Part shown: piece after piece, positions 46,070-53,881 of the stretch | How positions within the stretch are numbered: the first letter of the stretch is position 1 | How the letters are laid out: every line of letters starts with the position of its first letter | Source: Ornatilinea apprima | GTDB taxonomy: Bacteria; Chloroflexota; Anaerolineae; Anaerolineales; Anaerolineaceae | Direction of reading: 5' to 3' | NCBI RefSeq assembly: GCF_001306115.1 | Contig: NZ_LGCL01000021.1 | Coordinates: 99,015 to 163,014, forward strand | DNA length: 64,000 nt | Made by a program: the position numbers and the translations under genes | The notes under the pieces: generated by a model | What the model saw: only the letters and a program-made list of their open reading frames with translations | Told to the model about the DNA's origin: nothing | The model's database searches: none

Positions 46070-46633
46070 TTGGAAGCAATCAGTGATCAAAGCGCTATAG
46101 AGCAAGCGGTTAATGGAAGCCAGGAAGCGTTCAGCATTTTGTATGAACGCTATGTGAACCGTATCTATAACTATATCTTTTATCGGGTTGGCAACGCTCA
46201 CGATGCCGAGGATATTACCGCGCGGGTGTTTTACCGCGCTATGGGCAGCATTACCCGCTACGATAACCGCGGGCTGCCATTCTCTGCCTGGTTGTACCGC
46301 ATCGCGCATAACCTGGTGGCCAACTGGTACCGTGATAACGCGCGCAAGAAAGAGGTGTCGCTGGAGGAAGCTGGGCAGTTTCAACAGCGATCTGAGCATT
46401 TGGAAGTGGCTATGGTCCAATCACAGGAAAATGAAATCTTGATGAAGGCCATTCGCAGTCTGCCGGCCGAAAGGCAGCAGTTGATTATCTTGAAGCTGGT
46501 AGAGGACCTTTCAAATCAAGAAATTGGCGAAATTATGGGTAAAAGTGAAGGGGCGATCAAGAGCCTGTATCACCGCACGCTGATTTCCTTGCGCAACCGG
46601 ATGGAAAAAATTGGAAAGCAATCGCATGAATGA
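46070..46633 (+). CDS. RNA polymerase sigma factor, sigma-70 family (ECF-like)
   Basis: About 187 residues. The sigma-2 region spans about residues 12-85 (AFSILYERYVNRIYNYIFYRVG, then AEDITARVFYRAM and FSAWLYRIAHNLVANWYRD), and sigma-4 about 120-180 (SLPAERQQLIILKLVEDLSNQEIGEIMG, a helix-turn-helix). There is no sigma-3, so it is ECF type. I place the start at a TTG at 46070, with AAGGA 6 nt upstream; a GTG at 46025 in the same frame would add 15 residues. The DegV gene overlaps its end by 8 bases, and a small membrane protein follows that could be a regulator. No classic zinc-binding anti-sigma gene is seen. Confidence 0.88.
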   Translation: MEAISDQSAIEQAVNGSQEAFSILYERYVNRIYNYIFYRVGNAHDAEDITARVFYRAMGSITRYDNRGLPFSAWLYRIAHNLVANWYRDNARKKEVSLEEAGQFQQRSEHLEVAMVQSQENEILMKAIRSLPAERQQLIILKLVEDLSNQEIGEIMGKSEGAIKSLYHRTLISLRNRMEKIGKQSHE

Positions 46634-47510
46634 TCTGATCATTGTAACTGACGGCGCAGCCGATATGCCGTCAGAATGGATCCGTGATTACCGAATTCAT
46701 ATCCTGCCCATGCCAGTCTTGTTGGGTGGAAAAACGATCTATTTGCCAAGCCCTGAGTATCCGAGTGAAAAGTTTTACCGGCTGATTCATGAATTGAGAC
46801 AAACTCCCCATTCTTCTCTTCCATCCATGGATCACCTCACCCGCTTTTATGAGAGCATCGCCATAAAGGGTGATGAAATTCTCTCCATTCACGTGGCGCA
46901 GCGCATGTCTGGTACGTTTTCAGTGGTGCAAAGTGTTGCCAACGAATTGAAAGACCGGTTTCAGATTTACCCCTTTGATTCTGGCGCCGGATCGGCGGCG
47001 CTGGGTATGATGTGCCGGCAGGCGCGCCAGTTGGCAGAGCGTGGATTATCGATGGACACGATTATCAACCAATTAGAGAAGGCGAAGAAAAGCTTGGCAA
47101 TTGTACTAACCCTGGAAAACCTCGATTTTGCGCGTTTGAGCGGGCGAATTAACGCGATTCAATCCATGCTCTCTTCAGTCTTGCGGATCAATCCGATCAT
47201 TGAACTGCGGGAAGGTCTGCTGCAAGTGGCGGGGAGAGTGAGAACGCGCAAGAAAGCCATAGACCAGTTGATTGAAATGGTGACTGAAAAAGCAAAGGCG
47301 CAGAAAATGCGCTTCGCTGTGGTGCACGCCGCTGATCCTTTCGCAGCGGCCACGATTAAAGAACGGCTGGAAGCGGCAATTAAAGCGGCGGATATCTCCA
47401 TCTGCGAATTGGCCTTGCCGGTTGCGGCAAATTTGGGGCCGGGAACGGTGGGCATTGTGGCCTATCCGGACGATGAATCTACGAATGAGGATATTGAGAG
47501 GGACAATTAG
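46626..47510 (+). CDS. DegV-family lipid-binding protein
   Basis: About 294 residues of the DegV (fatty-acid-binding, FakB-like) fold. The N-terminus LIIVTDGAADMPSEWI, then SLPSMDHLTRFYESIA with the TxxPS-like lipid-contacting segment, ILSIHVAQRMSGTFSVVQS and NPIIELREGLLQVAGRVRTRKKAI are family hallmarks. FakB proteins present fatty acids to FakA kinase; no FakA gene is here. The ATG at 46626 is chosen because GGAAAG lies 7 nt upstream. It overlaps the sigma factor gene by 8 bases, so it is translationally coupled to it, an uncommon partnership. Confidence 0.9.
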   Translation: MNDLIIVTDGAADMPSEWIRDYRIHILPMPVLLGGKTIYLPSPEYPSEKFYRLIHELRQTPHSSLPSMDHLTRFYESIAIKGDEILSIHVAQRMSGTFSVVQSVANELKDRFQIYPFDSGAGSAALGMMCRQARQLAERGLSMDTIINQLEKAKKSLAIVLTLENLDFARLSGRINAIQSMLSSVLRINPIIELREGLLQVAGRVRTRKKAIDQLIEMVTEKAKAQKMRFAVVHAADPFAAATIKERLEAAIKAADISICELALPVAANLGPGTVGIVAYPDDESTNEDIERDN

Positions 47511-47515
47511 TTCAT

Positions 47516-47743
47516 ATGGATCTTCAAAACACTTTGGAAGCGACTTTGAAAACTCATTTTCAACCCGTTCTGCCTGATCAGGGTTTTGTGAACACACTGC
47601 GCACAAAGTTAATTACGCCAGCCCCCACATTTATGGAACCGCAAAAGAACCAACACGCGCTCTGGCTGGTGTTTGTGGGGCTGGCCAGCGGCTTGGCGCT
47701 GGTGTGGATTCTTGGACTATTTCGAAAATGGAGCGACAAGTAG
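47516..47743 (+). CDS. small single-pass membrane protein of unknown function
   Basis: A 75-residue protein. Residues 1-45 are soluble (LQNTLEATLKTHFQPVLPD, FVNTLRTKLIT), residues about 46-68 are one membrane helix (LWLVFVGLASGLALVWILGL), and a short basic tail follows. It begins 5 bases after degV in the sigma factor-degV operon. This position and layout would fit a small membrane-bound sigma regulator, but no anti-sigma motif is visible, so that is only a guess. Its 3' end lies 8 bases from the convergent glutaredoxin-like gene. Confidence 0.6.
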   Translation: MDLQNTLEATLKTHFQPVLPDQGFVNTLRTKLITPAPTFMEPQKNQHALWLVFVGLASGLALVWILGLFRKWSDK

Positions 47744-47751
47744 AGTGGCTG

Positions 47752-48018
47752 TCAGGGAAGGTTGAGCTTTTCTTTGAGCTGTTCATTGGTGGGCTCAACC
47801 AGTATATCTCCATCTGGGAAGACAATGGTGGGCACTGACCGGAAGCCGTGGTTGACACGTTCTACGAATTCACGACCATCTTCATCTTTATCAATGTCGA
47901 TCCATTGATAGCGAATGTGATTCTTGGATAAAAATGCCAACGATACCCGCGTGTCGTAGCACCAGCGTGTGCCGTAAACTTTAATTTTCGGATTCGATTC
48001 ATCGGCAGTCATGGTCAC
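47752..48018 (-). CDS. glutaredoxin/mycoredoxin-like protein with single active-site cysteine
   Basis: An 88-residue thioredoxin-fold protein: IKVYGTRWCYDTRVSLAFL near residue 12, IDIDKDEDGREFVERV and the cis-Pro segment RSVPTIVFPDG. The usual CxxC is CYDT, so only the first cysteine is present, as in monothiol-type relatives. It probably handles mixed disulfides or low-molecular-weight thiols in the cytoplasm. GAAGGGTGACC precedes the ATG. The upstream hypothetical gene ends 10 bases before it, so the two are co-transcribed. Confidence 0.8.
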   Translation of the reverse strand: MTMTADESNPKIKVYGTRWCYDTRVSLAFLSKNHIRYQWIDIDKDEDGREFVERVNHGFRSVPTIVFPDGDILVEPTNEQLKEKLNLP

Positions 48019-48028
48019 CCTTCAGGGA

Positions 48029-48355
48029 TCAGGCGGATGGTTCTTCCGCTTGGGAGAGGAATTGAATGATTGTTTGCGCGTCGGTGATCAAATCCACTCC
48101 AGGGGGTAATTCGTGGGCGGTGTTCACGGACATGACCAGGTGGGAAGCGCGAGCGCGGATGTGTTCGGGCATTCGACTGTCTTGCGCGACCTGATGGAGG
48201 AGATCCAATCCGTAAAGGGGTTTGGACGCGGCATACTTCGTTTGGATGGCCCAAACCGCCGCACGCCGGGCGCAAACCCTGGCGCGTCCCTCGAACCCGG
48301 CCAGACGTGCGGCACGGGCTTTCTCCAATTCCTCTAGCGCGTTGGTCATATCCAT
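48029..48355 (-). CDS. hypothetical protein, helical, 108 residues
   Basis: An Ala/Arg-rich, mostly helical small protein (LEELEKARAARLAGFEGR, ARVCARRAAVWAI, then YGLDLLHQVAQDSRMPEHI and a shorter acidic C-terminus). The layout faintly recalls HEPN-like helical bundles, but no catalytic RxxxxH motif is seen, so I do not assign a family. It is probably leaderless: GATAAT with a TG extension ends 7 nt before the ATG. It is followed by the glutaredoxin-like gene, and a shared role is unknown. Confidence 0.7.
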   Translation of the reverse strand: MDMTNALEELEKARAARLAGFEGRARVCARRAAVWAIQTKYAASKPLYGLDLLHQVAQDSRMPEHIRARASHLVMSVNTAHELPPGVDLITDAQTIIQFLSQAEEPSA

Positions 48356-48362
48356 TGAAGAA

Positions 48363-48371
48363 ATTATCTCA
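48363..48371 (-). promoter_or_regulatory. extended -10 (TGAGATAAT) of the 108-residue hypothetical gene
   Basis: On the minus strand, TGAGATAAT ends 7 nt before the ATG at 48355, with no Shine-Dalgarno sequence. A leaderless transcript is predicted. Confidence 0.55.
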
Positions 48372-48455
48372 TATTTCCGGGCAGGCTTTCAGCACGGGTA
48401 GGGGGCTGTCTAACCTTTAAGCTGGATGAGATGCTCACCTTGTGCGGTGCTTAAC

Positions 48456-48484
48456 AAAAAAAAAGCCTGCCAGGTTGGCAGGCT
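48456..48484 (-). terminator. DUF4870 gene terminator
   Basis: On the minus strand, AGCCTGCC and GGCAGGCT pair perfectly around a 5-nt loop, followed by nine consecutive T (eight beyond the stem). It lies 27 bases after the DUF4870 stop and is a very strong intrinsic terminator. Confidence 0.9.
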
Positions 48485-48510
48485 CTACTGCATCTAAATT
48501 TATATATTGA

Positions 48511-48840
48511 TTACGCCCAACCCTGATTTTTTACCAGGTCGGTGATCACCGGGATGTTGACGTATTCTCCCTTATAGGCCTTGTATGCCCAGAAGAACAT
48601 GACAAACCAGATAATCGCGCCGCAGCCAAAAGTAAAGGCGGCGATAATGGGTGTAATTATTGCAAGGATAATGCCGATAATCAATGCTTGCATATTGTGG
48701 GCGCGAATAAAGGGGCGGTTCTTCTTGTCTTCGATCAGCAGCAAGACAATCGGGATGATTGGCGAGAAGACATATGCCAGGGCTGCCCACAAGCGGTCGT
48801 CGCTGCTAACATCGGGGGACATATATGGTTGTTCGGACAT
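48511..48840 (-). CDS. DUF4870 (Tic20-like) small membrane protein
   Basis: A 109-residue protein with about three hydrophobic segments. It matches the DUF4870 pattern: DDRLWAALAYVFSPIIPIVLL, the polar turn EDKKNRPFIRAHNMQALI, and a C-terminal helix ending FWAYKAYKGEYVNIPVI. Function is unknown; the fold is shared with Tic20-like proteins. AGAAGGAGC precedes the ATG. It forms a monocistronic unit with a strong terminator and is divergent from fmt. Confidence 0.9.
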   Translation of the reverse strand: MSEQPYMSPDVSSDDRLWAALAYVFSPIIPIVLLLIEDKKNRPFIRAHNMQALIIGIILAIITPIIAAFTFGCGAIIWFVMFFWAYKAYKGEYVNIPVITDLVKNQGWA

Positions 48841-48954
48841 AGTTAAGCTCCTTCTAAAAAAAAATATTTGTGAGTAAGTACTGATCTTTATTGTAATGGA
48901 TTAATCCAACTCTTGCTTAATCATTTCTAATCATATGTCAGAAATCGCGCTCTG

Positions 48955-48963
48955 TGTTAAAAT
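48955..48963 (+). promoter_or_regulatory. extended -10 (TGTTAAAAT) of fmt
   Basis: TGTTAAAAT ends 7 nt before the ATG at 48971. There is no Shine-Dalgarno sequence, so a leaderless mRNA is predicted. An earlier in-frame ATG at 48935 would lie upstream of transcription. Confidence 0.65.
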
Positions 48964-48970
48964 CGCATCT

Positions 48971-49885
48971 ATGGCAAAACGAATTGTATTTATGGGATCG
49001 CCTGATTTTTCGCTGCCCAGCCTGCAGTATCTGGCGCAGAACTATCCCGTGGTGGGTGTGATCACCCAGCCCGACCGCCCCGCTGGGCGCGGCCGCGCCT
49101 TGACCCCTCCACCGGTTAAAGTGCTGGCACAAGAACTGGGCCTGCCGGTATTTCAACCCGAGAAATTACGCGCGCCGGAAGCGTTTGAAGTGTTGGTTTC
49201 CTGGAAGCCGGATTTGATTGTGGTAACGGCGTATGGGCAAATTCTGCGCAGGCAGGTGCTGGACCTGCCGGAGTATGGGTGCGTGAATGTGCATGCTTCC
49301 CTGCTTCCGCGCTGGCGGGGAGCGGCTCCCATTCAGGCGGCCATTCTGCATGGCGATGAGAAAACGGGCGTGACGATTATGAAAATGGACGCCGGGGTAG
49401 ACACCGGACCGATGCTGGCAAAATGGGAGACGACCATTGGGGCTGAGGAGACGGCCGGATCGCTTTCTGACCGCCTGGCGGAACAGGGCGGGCGTCTGTT
49501 GGTGGAAGTGCTTCCAGATTACTTGTCTGGAAAGCTTACTCCGCATCCCCAGCCCCAAGATGGGGCAACCTACGCGCCTATACTCTCGAAGGAAGAAGGC
49601 AGGCTCGATTTTTCGCAGCCAGCGGTGGCGTTGGAACGGAAAGTGCGGGCGTTTTCTCCCTGGCCGGGGGCTTATATGGAATGGACAGGCGGCTTGATGA
49701 AAGTTCATAAAGCCAGTGTCAGCCTGGCGGCAGGTAGCTCACCCGAATTGAGAGCGGTACTGGATGGATACCCGGCGGTGGGAACCGCGGATGGCTGGCT
49801 GGTGCTGGAAGAAATTCAGCCGGCCGGCAAGAAAGCTATGCAGGGAAAAGCGTACCTGGCAGGCACCCGCAACTGGGTATCATAA
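48971..49885 (+). CDS. fmt: Methionyl-tRNA formyltransferase
   Basis: About 304 residues. It formylates Met-tRNAfMet with 10-formyl-THF for translation initiation. Motifs include MAKRIVFMGSPDFSLPSL at the start, GVITQPDRPAGRGR, NVHASLLPRWRGAAPIQ with the catalytic Asn/His, and GVTIMKMDAGVDTGPML with the catalytic Asp; a C-terminal tRNA-binding domain follows from about residue 205. The start at 48971 gives the family's standard N-terminus and sits exactly 7 nt after an extended -10. No def gene is adjacent. A panE-like gene follows after 45 bases. Confidence 0.97.
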   Translation: MAKRIVFMGSPDFSLPSLQYLAQNYPVVGVITQPDRPAGRGRALTPPPVKVLAQELGLPVFQPEKLRAPEAFEVLVSWKPDLIVVTAYGQILRRQVLDLPEYGCVNVHASLLPRWRGAAPIQAAILHGDEKTGVTIMKMDAGVDTGPMLAKWETTIGAEETAGSLSDRLAEQGGRLLVEVLPDYLSGKLTPHPQPQDGATYAPILSKEEGRLDFSQPAVALERKVRAFSPWPGAYMEWTGGLMKVHKASVSLAAGSSPELRAVLDGYPAVGTADGWLVLEEIQPAGKKAMQGKAYLAGTRNWVS

Positions 49886-49930
49886 ATTGTTAAGGATTAT
49901 CGATAATTGATGGAAGATACGATTCCACGT

Positions 49931-50953
49931 ATGCGGTTTCTGTGTTTTGGCGCCGGCGCCATAGGGACTTATATCGGCGGCAGCCTGGCCCTGGCGGGCC
50001 AGGAGGTGGTTTTTTTTGACCGCCCTGAAACCGCAGATTCTGTGCGAAAACATGGGTTAACGCTGCATTTGGGGGATGAAGTTCGCCACATTCAAAGTAT
50101 TGACATCTGCACCAGCATTGACGAAGCACTCACGCACGGTCCGTTTGATGTGGGAATTTTAGCCGTTAAGAGTTATGATACTGCCGGGGTGATCGAAATG
50201 CTCAAGGAATACAGCGTGGCTCTGCCTCCCATTCTGAGCTTTCAAAACGGCGTTGAAAATGAAGCTTTGTTATCGCGCGGCCTGGGACAGGGCAAGGTGA
50301 TTGCCGGAACGCTGACCAGCGCGGTTGGAAAACTGCAAACAGGTGAAATCGTGGTTGAAAAACTGCGCGGCATAGGCGTCGCGTCGGACCATCTGCTGGC
50401 CAGTGGCTTGGTGAAAGTGCTGGACGCGGCTGGCTTGCGGGCGCAGCTCTTTGCAGACGCGGCCAGCATGAAATGGTCAAAAATGCTGACAAACCTGCCG
50501 GCCAATGCCACTTCGGCTATCTTGAATATGACTGCCTCCGAAATCTACCGCAACCGCGATTTGTGCAAGCTGGAAATCCGTATGCTGCGCGAGGCTTTGG
50601 CGGTGATGCATACGCTGCGATTAAGTGTGGTCGATTTGCCGGGCACTCCCACACGGCTGTTGGCCTTTGGCGCGGCAAGCCTGCCTTTGTTCCTGGCCCA
50701 ACCTTTCATGATCCAGGGGATAGGAAAAGGGCGTGGAAATAAGATGCCTTCGTTTCACATTGATTTTCACAGCGGCAACGGCAAGAGCGAAGTGGATTAT
50801 CTCAACGGGGCTGTTGTGCGTATAGGAAAGTCTGTGGGGGTGGAAGCGCCTGTGAACCGGGTGCTGACAGAGACGCTGCTCTTGCTAACAGCCGGAGAAC
50901 TGAACGCGGATGAGTTTGATCACCATCCCGAAAAACTGCTTGAACGGTTCTAG
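49931..50953 (+). CDS. panE: 2-dehydropantoate 2-reductase family (PanE/ApbA)
   Basis: About 340 residues of the ketopantoate reductase family, which reduces 2-dehydropantoate to pantoate with NADPH in pantothenate/CoA synthesis. The Rossmann motif MRFLCFGAGAIGTYIGG opens the protein, followed by VKSYDTAGVIEML, LSFQNGVENE, and SMKWSKMLTNLPANATSAI containing the catalytic Lys. The length is slightly above the usual 300, with an extra segment near residues 240-275. I prefer the ATG at 49931 because a TACGAT box ends 7 nt upstream; ATG at 49910 would add seven residues. Related paralogues act on other 2-keto acids, so the substrate is less sure than the family. Confidence 0.8.
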   Translation: MRFLCFGAGAIGTYIGGSLALAGQEVVFFDRPETADSVRKHGLTLHLGDEVRHIQSIDICTSIDEALTHGPFDVGILAVKSYDTAGVIEMLKEYSVALPPILSFQNGVENEALLSRGLGQGKVIAGTLTSAVGKLQTGEIVVEKLRGIGVASDHLLASGLVKVLDAAGLRAQLFADAASMKWSKMLTNLPANATSAILNMTASEIYRNRDLCKLEIRMLREALAVMHTLRLSVVDLPGTPTRLLAFGAASLPLFLAQPFMIQGIGKGRGNKMPSFHIDFHSGNGKSEVDYLNGAVVRIGKSVGVEAPVNRVLTETLLLLTAGELNADEFDHHPEKLLERF

Positions 50954-50960
50954 AACAGCG

Positions 50961-50991
50961 AACAGGAGGCGCAACCGCCTCTTGTTTTTTT
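50961..50991 (+). terminator. panE terminator
   Basis: AACAGGAGGCG and CGCCTCTTGTT form an 11-bp stem (one G-T pair) around CAAC and run into TTTTTTT. It lies between panE and the convergent mutS gene. Confidence 0.8.
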
Positions 50992-51033
50992 GGTTTTCGA
51001 TGGGTGAGACGCTGGTTATTTGGCTCCGCGCCG

Positions 51034-53607
51034 TTATTGTTGACCAGTAAATTGCTTGCGCCATTCATACAACTTGTTCAGCGCCTCTATCGGAGAGAGG
51101 GCGTTAAGATCCAGCTTGCGAATTTCTTCCAACAAGGGATTGGTCTCCGGGAAGAGCGCCATTTGCTGCGGAGCCTGCGGATCTATGCGCACGGCTTTGC
51201 CGGAAGTGGTTTCCAACTGCTTGAGAATTTCGCTGGCGCGTTGGATCACTGGTTTGGGCATGCCGGCCAGTTGCGCCACATGGATGCCATAAGAGCGGTC
51301 TGCACCGCCCGGAACGATTTTGTGAAGGAAGATGACCTTGCCTTCCGATTCGCTGACGGCCACATTGTAGTTTCTCACGCCGGGGAGAAGATCGCTCAAC
51401 TGCGTCAGTTCGTGGTAGTGGGTGGCGAAGAGGGTGCGCGCGCGCAAGTTTGGGTGGTTGTGCAGGTATTCGACCATAGCCCAGGCGATGGAAACGCCAT
51501 CGTATGTGGAAGTGCCGCGGCCGACCTCATCCAGAATCAGCAGGCTGCGCGTGGTGGCGTGATTGAGAATATTGGCGGTCTCGATCATCTCGACCATGAA
51601 GGTCGACTGCCCCGCGTGAATCTCATCTTGCGCGCCGATGCGGGTGAAAATTCGATCTACCAGGCCGATGGCGGCTTCGCGGGCTGGGATGAAACAGCCC
51701 ATTTGCGCCATCAATACCAGCAAGGCGACCTGACGAAGATAGGTGCTCTTACCGCTCATATTGGGACCGGTGATGACCCGTACCACCTCACCAGCTTCAA
51801 AGCTGGCGTCGTTGGGTACAAAGCGCTCACCACGCAGGGTCAGCTCAACCACCGGGTGGCGGCCGTCGAGAATATTCAAAACGGGTTCAGCAACAATTTG
51901 AGGGCGGATATAGTTGTTCAGCGAAGCGGTCTCGGCCAGAGAGGCCAGTACGTCCAATTCCGCGACGGTACGAGCGGTGGACAGCAAATGCTCGCTGGAC
52001 GAGGCCAGATCGGCGCAGACCTGGCGAAAAACGCGGGTTTCAATCTCATGAATCCGCTCTGAGGCGTTCAAAACCAGGGTTTCGTACTCTTTTAACTCGG
52101 GTGTGATGAACCGCTCCGCGTTGACTAGAGTCTGCTTGCGGATATATTCAGAAGGGACACTCTCCGCATTGGCGCGGGTTACCTCAATGTAATAGCCAAA
52201 GACTTTGTTGTAGCCCACTTTGAGGGTTTTAATGCCGGTCCGTTCGCGCTCTGCAACCTCAAGCCCGGAAATCCAATCTCGGGCGTGTGCGGATGAAACC
52301 ATGATCTGGTCCAGTTCCGAAGAGAAGCCCGGTTTGATAATCCCGTTATGCTGCAGCGTTGCGGGAGGGTCTTCCTGAATGGCTTCTTGCAGCAAATTCA
52401 GCTCGCGGGCGAGGGGATAAAGCTGGTTGAGCGCGGTTTGCAAAGGGGAAGACTGCGCGGAGAAAAGAGCCGCGAGCCCCGGAATAAGGGCCAACGTGGA
52501 GCGCATCGCTACCAGGTCTCGCGGTGAAGCGCTGCCGGATACAACGCGGTTGGTCAGGCGTTCCAGGTCGGCAAAGCTGGAGAGGATTTCGCGCAGCTCA
52601 GCGCGCAGCAGACCATTTTGCACGAAGTATTCTACGCAGTCCTGGCGTTGGGTGATGGTCTGAATATCCAGCAGCGGTTTAGAGACCCACTGCCGCATCA
52701 GGCGTTTGCCCATTGGTGTGATAGTGCGGTCTAAAACGGAGAGGAGTGAGCCGCGCGTGTCTCCCTGGCGGATGGTCTCGGTCAGCTCCAGGTTGCGGCG
52801 GGTGGCGGCGTCCAGGGTCATAAATTCGCTGAGCGAATAGGTGGACAGGGAGTTGAGCAGCTTTAAGGCCGCAGGCTGGGTTTCTTGCAGGTACTGCAGC
52901 AGGGCGCCAGCGGCGCGAATGGCTAGCGGTTTTCCGCGCAGGCCGTACCCATCCAGGGCGGCCACATTGAAATGGGATTTGATCGTCTCTTCACAGCGGG
53001 CAAATTCAAACCGCCAGGAGGGCCAGGTGGAGCTGTGCCCGGGAAGGTCGCCATTGAGGTGGATGCCTTCGGCGAGGAGGATTTCGGCCGGTTTGAGGCG
53101 CAGCATTTCGGCGCGCAGGCTGGAGGGCAAATCAGGGCTATCCAATTCGGTAGTGGAAAACTCACCGGTGGTGATGTCCACGTAGGCAATTCCAGCGTGA
53201 CTATCCAACACAACCAGGCTGACCAGATAGTTGTTTTGATCGCCGCGGAGCAGTTCAGGTTCCAGGATGGTGCCGGGTGTAACCACGCGGGTAACTTTGC
53301 GCGGGAACAAACCTTTGACGGGTTGGTCGCCAACCTGTTCGCAGATGGCAACGTGGTAGCCTTTTTCGATCAGGCGCGCCAGGTAGTTCTCAGCCGCATG
53401 ATGCGGAATGCCAGCCATTGGAATGCGCGTTCCCTTGGCCACATTGCGAGACGTGAGGACGATGTCCAACTCACGCGAAGTAACCTGGGCGTCTTCATCG
53501 AAGGTTTCGTAGAAATCGCCCAAGCGGAAAAACAAGATCGCGTCTGGGTATTGTTTTTTGATTTCAAGATATTGTTGGCGGATGGGAGTTACGTTGTCGT
53601 CGATCAT
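51034..53607 (-). CDS. mutS: DNA mismatch repair protein MutS
   Basis: An 857-residue mismatch-recognition ATPase. The N-terminal domain has FFRLGDFYETF with the Phe-x-Glu mismatch-reading motif near residue 30. The ATPase domain has GPNMSGKS at residues 614-621 (Walker A), SLLILDEVGRGTSTYDG (Walker B) and ATHYHELTQL. This is full-length MutS1, not the MutS2 type, because domain I is present. MutL is not in the window. The start is fixed by a promoter whose -10 (TAGAAT) ends 6 nt before the ATG, predicting a leaderless mRNA. Confidence 0.98.
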   Translation of the reverse strand: MIDDNVTPIRQQYLEIKKQYPDAILFFRLGDFYETFDEDAQVTSRELDIVLTSRNVAKGTRIPMAGIPHHAAENYLARLIEKGYHVAICEQVGDQPVKGLFPRKVTRVVTPGTILEPELLRGDQNNYLVSLVVLDSHAGIAYVDITTGEFSTTELDSPDLPSSLRAEMLRLKPAEILLAEGIHLNGDLPGHSSTWPSWRFEFARCEETIKSHFNVAALDGYGLRGKPLAIRAAGALLQYLQETQPAALKLLNSLSTYSLSEFMTLDAATRRNLELTETIRQGDTRGSLLSVLDRTITPMGKRLMRQWVSKPLLDIQTITQRQDCVEYFVQNGLLRAELREILSSFADLERLTNRVVSGSASPRDLVAMRSTLALIPGLAALFSAQSSPLQTALNQLYPLARELNLLQEAIQEDPPATLQHNGIIKPGFSSELDQIMVSSAHARDWISGLEVAERERTGIKTLKVGYNKVFGYYIEVTRANAESVPSEYIRKQTLVNAERFITPELKEYETLVLNASERIHEIETRVFRQVCADLASSSEHLLSTARTVAELDVLASLAETASLNNYIRPQIVAEPVLNILDGRHPVVELTLRGERFVPNDASFEAGEVVRVITGPNMSGKSTYLRQVALLVLMAQMGCFIPAREAAIGLVDRIFTRIGAQDEIHAGQSTFMVEMIETANILNHATTRSLLILDEVGRGTSTYDGVSIAWAMVEYLHNHPNLRARTLFATHYHELTQLSDLLPGVRNYNVAVSESEGKVIFLHKIVPGGADRSYGIHVAQLAGMPKPVIQRASEILKQLETTSGKAVRIDPQAPQQMALFPETNPLLEEIRKLDLNALSPIEALNKLYEWRKQFTGQQ

Positions 53608-53613
53608 AGTGTT

Positions 53614-53642
53614 ATTCTACGGTTGCTTGCCCGGATCGACAA
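53614..53642 (-). promoter_or_regulatory. mutS promoter (TTGTCG, 17 nt, TAGAAT)
   Basis: On the minus strand, TTGTCG (53642-53637), a 17-nt spacer and TAGAAT (53619-53614), which ends 6 nt before the mutS ATG. It predicts a leaderless transcript. Confidence 0.7.
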
Positions 53643-53793
53643 GGGCATTCTCGAGGAAAAAAGCTGGCCGGATGAAGGTATAACATGCGAAAGGCAGCCG
53701 GGCGCTCGCCTTTGCCAATGGAGGTCGTTTGTGTCTTGATGGATAAGGTTGTACCTGGCGCAGATATGCAAGATATTCTTTCAATTGTTCATG

Positions 53794-53799
53794 TATAAT
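53794..53799 (+). promoter_or_regulatory. -10 box (TATAAT) for the aldo-keto reductase gene
   Basis: TATAAT in the mutS/AKR divergent spacer. If used, the leader to the ATG at 53882 is about 75 nt. An in-frame TTG also lies 7 nt after the box, so a leaderless longer form cannot be excluded. Confidence 0.45.
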
Positions 53800-53881
53800 C
53801 TTTGTGTTGAAGACACCCCCGTTAAATTTGGGGACTATCTTTTGCCCTTACCCACCCAAACAAATTGAAATGGAGCGCAAT

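Noticed and set aside
48935..48970. N-terminal extension of fmt from the ATG at 48935
   Set aside because: It lies upstream of the predicted transcription start, has no ribosome binding site, and adds residues before the standard MAKRIVFMG beginning.
51004..52062. Long plus-strand open frame opposite mutS
   Set aside because: It is antisense to the conserved ATPase domain of MutS, has no ribosome binding site and no recognisable product; high GC content makes such mirror frames common.
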